This document shows, piece after piece, positions 44,636-46,674 of a stretch of 46,674 bases of DNA (position 1 is its first letter; every line of letters begins with the position of its first letter). Source of the DNA: Cuspidothrix issatschenkoi CHARLIE-1 (GTDB lineage: Bacteria; Cyanobacteriota; Cyanobacteriia; Cyanobacteriales; Nostocaceae); contig NZ_PGEM01000036.1 of assembly GCF_002934005.1 (NCBI RefSeq), positions 679 to 47,352 on the forward strand. The letters are read 5' to 3'. Made by a program: the position numbers and the translations under genes. Under the pieces are notes generated by a model. That model had not been told where the DNA came from, did not search any database, and saw only the letters and a list, made by a program, of their open reading frames with translations.

Positions 44636-45214
44636 ATGACCAAGCGCAAGAAAAGCAATCTGCAATGGATTAAAGAAACCCTAGAATTAGACCAGAATCA
44701 TCACTGGGAAGGACCCGATGGTTATAAGATTTTTGTAGCCGGGAGGGGTGCTGTTCGCTTTAATATTCCTCAGAATTGGGTATTTGAACCACAAGAGAAA
44801 TCTTTCAAATTCATGGATAAAAAACCACCTAATGATGATTGTTGTTTAGAGGTATCTTATAATCATTTACCTCCTAATGACTGGACTTTATTCCCTCTCA
44901 AATCTACTTTAAAGAAAATCATGGAAGATGATAGTCGTGATGTCATTGAAAGGGGAGAAGTAATTCAAGTTAAACGACAAACTGCTAGAATTATGTGGTG
45001 CCAAATTAAATTTATTGATACTCAAGCAGAACCCAGGGAAGCATTTTCAAGAACTTGTGTTGGTTTAGGTTCTAATATTCAATGTTTAATTACTTTTGAT
45101 TATTGGGCAGACCAAGCCGAACAATTAACACCTATTTGGGATGAAGTGGTACGGAGTTTAACACTAGGATTATATATTCGTGATCCCAGAACTGGTTTAG
45201 CTTATCCTGATTAA
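44636..45214 (+). CDS. Conserved hypothetical protein, 192 aa
   Basis: No function known to me. After a basic start (MTKRKKSNLQWIKETLELDQ) there is an all-beta-looking body with W/Y-rich blocks (YKIFVAGRGAVRFNIPQNWV, CCLEVSYNHLPPNDW, TARIMWCQIKFIDTQAEPRE AFSR) and an ending DEVVRSLTLGLYIRDPRTG. The organisation resembles small PsbP-like/DUF1795-type folds, but I cannot assign it. No signal peptide. It lies just after a region of palindromes and gene fragments. Confidence 0.65.
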   Translation: MTKRKKSNLQWIKETLELDQNHHWEGPDGYKIFVAGRGAVRFNIPQNWVFEPQEKSFKFMDKKPPNDDCCLEVSYNHLPPNDWTLFPLKSTLKKIMEDDSRDVIERGEVIQVKRQTARIMWCQIKFIDTQAEPREAFSRTCVGLGSNIQCLITFDYWADQAEQLTPIWDEVVRSLTLGLYIRDPRTGLAYPD

Positions 45215-45560
45215 ATAAACATCAATAAAATGAGAGAAGTTTTTCAAGAAATTTGCCAAAAATTAGCACTACTTTATTGATTAGCCGTAAGTATTCAGCC
45301 ATAGAACTTGTTTATACCCAGATCCCCGACTTCTTTTATTGATTGTGTCCATAAATGATCAATTAATTACAGAAGTCGGGGATCTTATTTTCTCATCTGA
45401 ATTCTTACGATTAGCCACAGGTTGTGCTAATCCTAGATCATTAAATGATAGCATAGATGATTACCTATAGTAACTATTTATAGTAAATATTGGACTGATT
45501 TGGCACAAGATTGTAGAGTGTTGGTGGTAATTTTTTCAACATCTCCTTTGACATTTTAGT
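45215..45560. other. Repeat-bearing spacer
   Basis: No gene seen. It contains the GATCCCC palindrome with a long loop at 45320-45386 and AT-rich sequence before the next gene. Confidence 0.6.
45320..45386. repeat. GATCCCC palindrome, long-loop copy
   Basis: The arms AGATCCCCGACTTCT and AGAAGTCGGGGATCT are perfect complements separated by ~37 bases, unlike the four-base loop at 37456. Confidence 0.8.
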
Positions 45561-46193
45561 ATGCATACCAACTCATTTAAACAATTACAAGTCAATCTTT
45601 CTGTAACGGCTGCTACCATAGCCTTGTTGGTTACTGCGCCATCGATGGCTCATGGTCAAGTTAATAGTACCACCACTAAGCCGGACTCATCAAATTCTAA
45701 GACATCAGTAGTTAATATATCCATTACTGAGGCTGAAGTGCTGGCTGCTCAAAAAGCCTGGGGTGAAGCATTGGTTTCCATCAGTACCACCTATGATGAA
45801 AAGGGGATAGCCGCTGCTAGAACATTGGCTGACAATATAATAGATCAAGCATATGCTTATCAATCGGGATTGGTGTTGTTCAAGCCAACCTTGACAACTG
45901 GAGACCAGACCTTCCGCACGACACACAAAGGAGCTTTGTCTTATTTTGTGGGTGGTGATTCCTCCTTCCCTCAAGATACTGGTTTTGCTCTCAAAGGATG
46001 GCGAAAGGTAGAAATTCGCAACGCTGGTATTTTTATTCTTGGTAATACTGCTACCACTATGGGTAATGTTTTCTTCACTGATAAAACAGGTAAAGTCACA
46101 ACAGTAGATAAAACCTGGCAGTTTATTAGAGGTGGTGATGGTAAGTTGCGTATTATTCTACACCATTCTTCTCTGCCCTATAGTCCAAAATAA
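45561..46193 (+). CDS. Secreted NTF2-like (SnoaL-type) protein, 210 aa
   Basis: A signal peptide (residues 1-33, cleavage after SMAHG) and a Ser/Thr-rich linker precede an NTF2-like cone fold (~55-205): an AWGEALVSISTTYDEKG helix, then HKGALSYFVGGDS and strands ending DKTWQFIRGGDGKLRIILHHSSLPY. The HHSSLPY ending is typical of the CaMKII-association/SnoaL-like group. Related proteins are sometimes called phosphoribosyl-AMP cyclohydrolase in databases, which the sequence does not support. Periplasmic or extracellular; function unknown. Confidence 0.75.
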   Translation: MHTNSFKQLQVNLSVTAATIALLVTAPSMAHGQVNSTTTKPDSSNSKTSVVNISITEAEVLAAQKAWGEALVSISTTYDEKGIAAARTLADNIIDQAYAYQSGLVLFKPTLTTGDQTFRTTHKGALSYFVGGDSSFPQDTGFALKGWRKVEIRNAGIFILGNTATTMGNVFFTDKTGKVTTVDKTWQFIRGGDGKLRIILHHSSLPYSPK

Positions 46194-46674
46194 ACATGGA
46201 ATAGATACTCAACTTCTTGGGGATTTAAAATAACTCTAATCGCATTAAAATAAGGTTGTTAATTTGACGGTAATTAATTGTCTGATAGCGTAGCGTGGCG
46301 CAAGCCATATCAGGATTTACAGGATTTCAGGATTTACAGGATGAGGTATCCGGTGATTAATTGGTAGCGATCGCTGACCCTAGATCCCTAGATCCCCGAC
46401 TTGTCTAAGAAGTCGGGGATCTGAATAACTCTAATCGTACCAAAACGGATTCAAGTAGGCTTCCTATATTTTTGATAAAATCACGAATAAATCAGGGTTT
46501 TTCAAGTCATTGGTGTATTAATTGAAAATTATGAAAATGAACATATTCCTGAATTATTGTGAACTGTAAAAATATGCTAGAAAAACTCATTCTTTATAAT
46601 TTCATTGTAGTGCAAAAACTAACTAGAAAACAAGGTTATTAATTTGTAACCCACATTCCGCACTTCAATTTGTA
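46194..46674. other. Terminal gene-free stretch, repeat-rich
   Basis: It contains a GATAGCGTAGCGTGGCGCAA motif near 46285, the TCAGGATTTACAGGAT repeat at 46310-46342, one HIP1 octamer and the GATCCCC palindrome at 46390-46422. Downstream is AT-rich sequence without an open frame I would support. Confidence 0.6.
46390..46422. repeat. GATCCCC palindrome copy
   Basis: AGATCCCCGACTTGTCT and AAGAAGTCGGGGATCT pair with a small loop. Confidence 0.75.

Noticed and set aside
45561-46193. Phosphoribosyl-AMP cyclohydrolase
   Set aside because: The name is sometimes attached to related proteins, but the sequence has a signal peptide and NTF2-like pattern and lacks HisI metal-binding motifs.

Overview
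The window reads as chromosome from a low-GC filamentous, probably heterocyst-forming cyanobacterium (Nostocales). The evidence is psbX, ycf66, a cyAbrB regulator (CalA type), a CmpR/RbcR-type LysR regulator, CcsB, many GCGATCGC (HIP1) octamers, and heptanucleotide tandem repeats of the kind known from heterocystous genera. No rRNA or tRNA gene was recognised. The species cannot be fixed from the sequence.

Region 1 (1-8.6 kb) is accessory DNA in which I see no HIP1 sites. It holds a hypothetical gene, a dead antitoxin remnant, and a single-chain type IIG-like restriction-modification gene (1685-5577) split into two halves. An antitoxin, a RelE/ParE-like toxin and a HicB-like gene lie between the halves. 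A decayed partial duplicate of this locus follows (5958-6514), then a complete IS200/IS605 element with divergent tnpA and tnpB (about 6604-8424).

Region 2 (8.7-22.8 kb) is mostly housekeeping: ccsB (cytochrome c maturation), a fatty acid hydroxylase-family enzyme, a thioredoxin-like [2Fe-2S] protein, psbX, ycf66, two tandem TolB-like lipoproteins, sdhB, calA after a 1.5-kb gene-free stretch, a CPBP protease, a SRPBCC protein, hslO, and a large membrane-anchored helical-repeat protein. A 131-bp mobile repeat lies at 9735 and again, inverted, at 23076.

Region 3 (23.2-32.7 kb) has an orphan Dam-type methylase between the 131-bp repeat and a solo IS605 end. It continues with eno and argC (convergent around a 7-bp tandem repeat), a SRPBCC protein, a TTG-initiated LysR regulator, a 5'-truncated tnpB, a BlaI/M56-peptidase pair and a DUF29 gene.

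Region 4 (33-40.2 kb) carries an SGNH hydrolase, an HpnB-like glycosyltransferase broken by a 5-bp tandem duplication, the divergent squalene-hopene cyclase gene shc, a DUF2267 gene and the urease accessory operon ureEFG. The urease structural genes are not in the window.

Region 5 (40.3-46.7 kb) is accessory again: a Uma2 nuclease-like gene, a VMAP-type helix-turn-helix protein divergent from a NERD-nuclease/UvrD-like helicase (possible defence locus), fragments including a possible integrase start, a conserved hypothetical gene and a secreted NTF2-like protein.

The intergenic DNA is rich in palindromes. A 28-bp palindrome family has at least nine copies whose two arms vary together, and two copies form the core of a 92-bp inverted-repeat element. 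The strongest candidates for something new are the toxin-antitoxin cassette nested in the restriction-modification gene, the NERD-helicase/VMAP-HTH pair, and this palindrome family.
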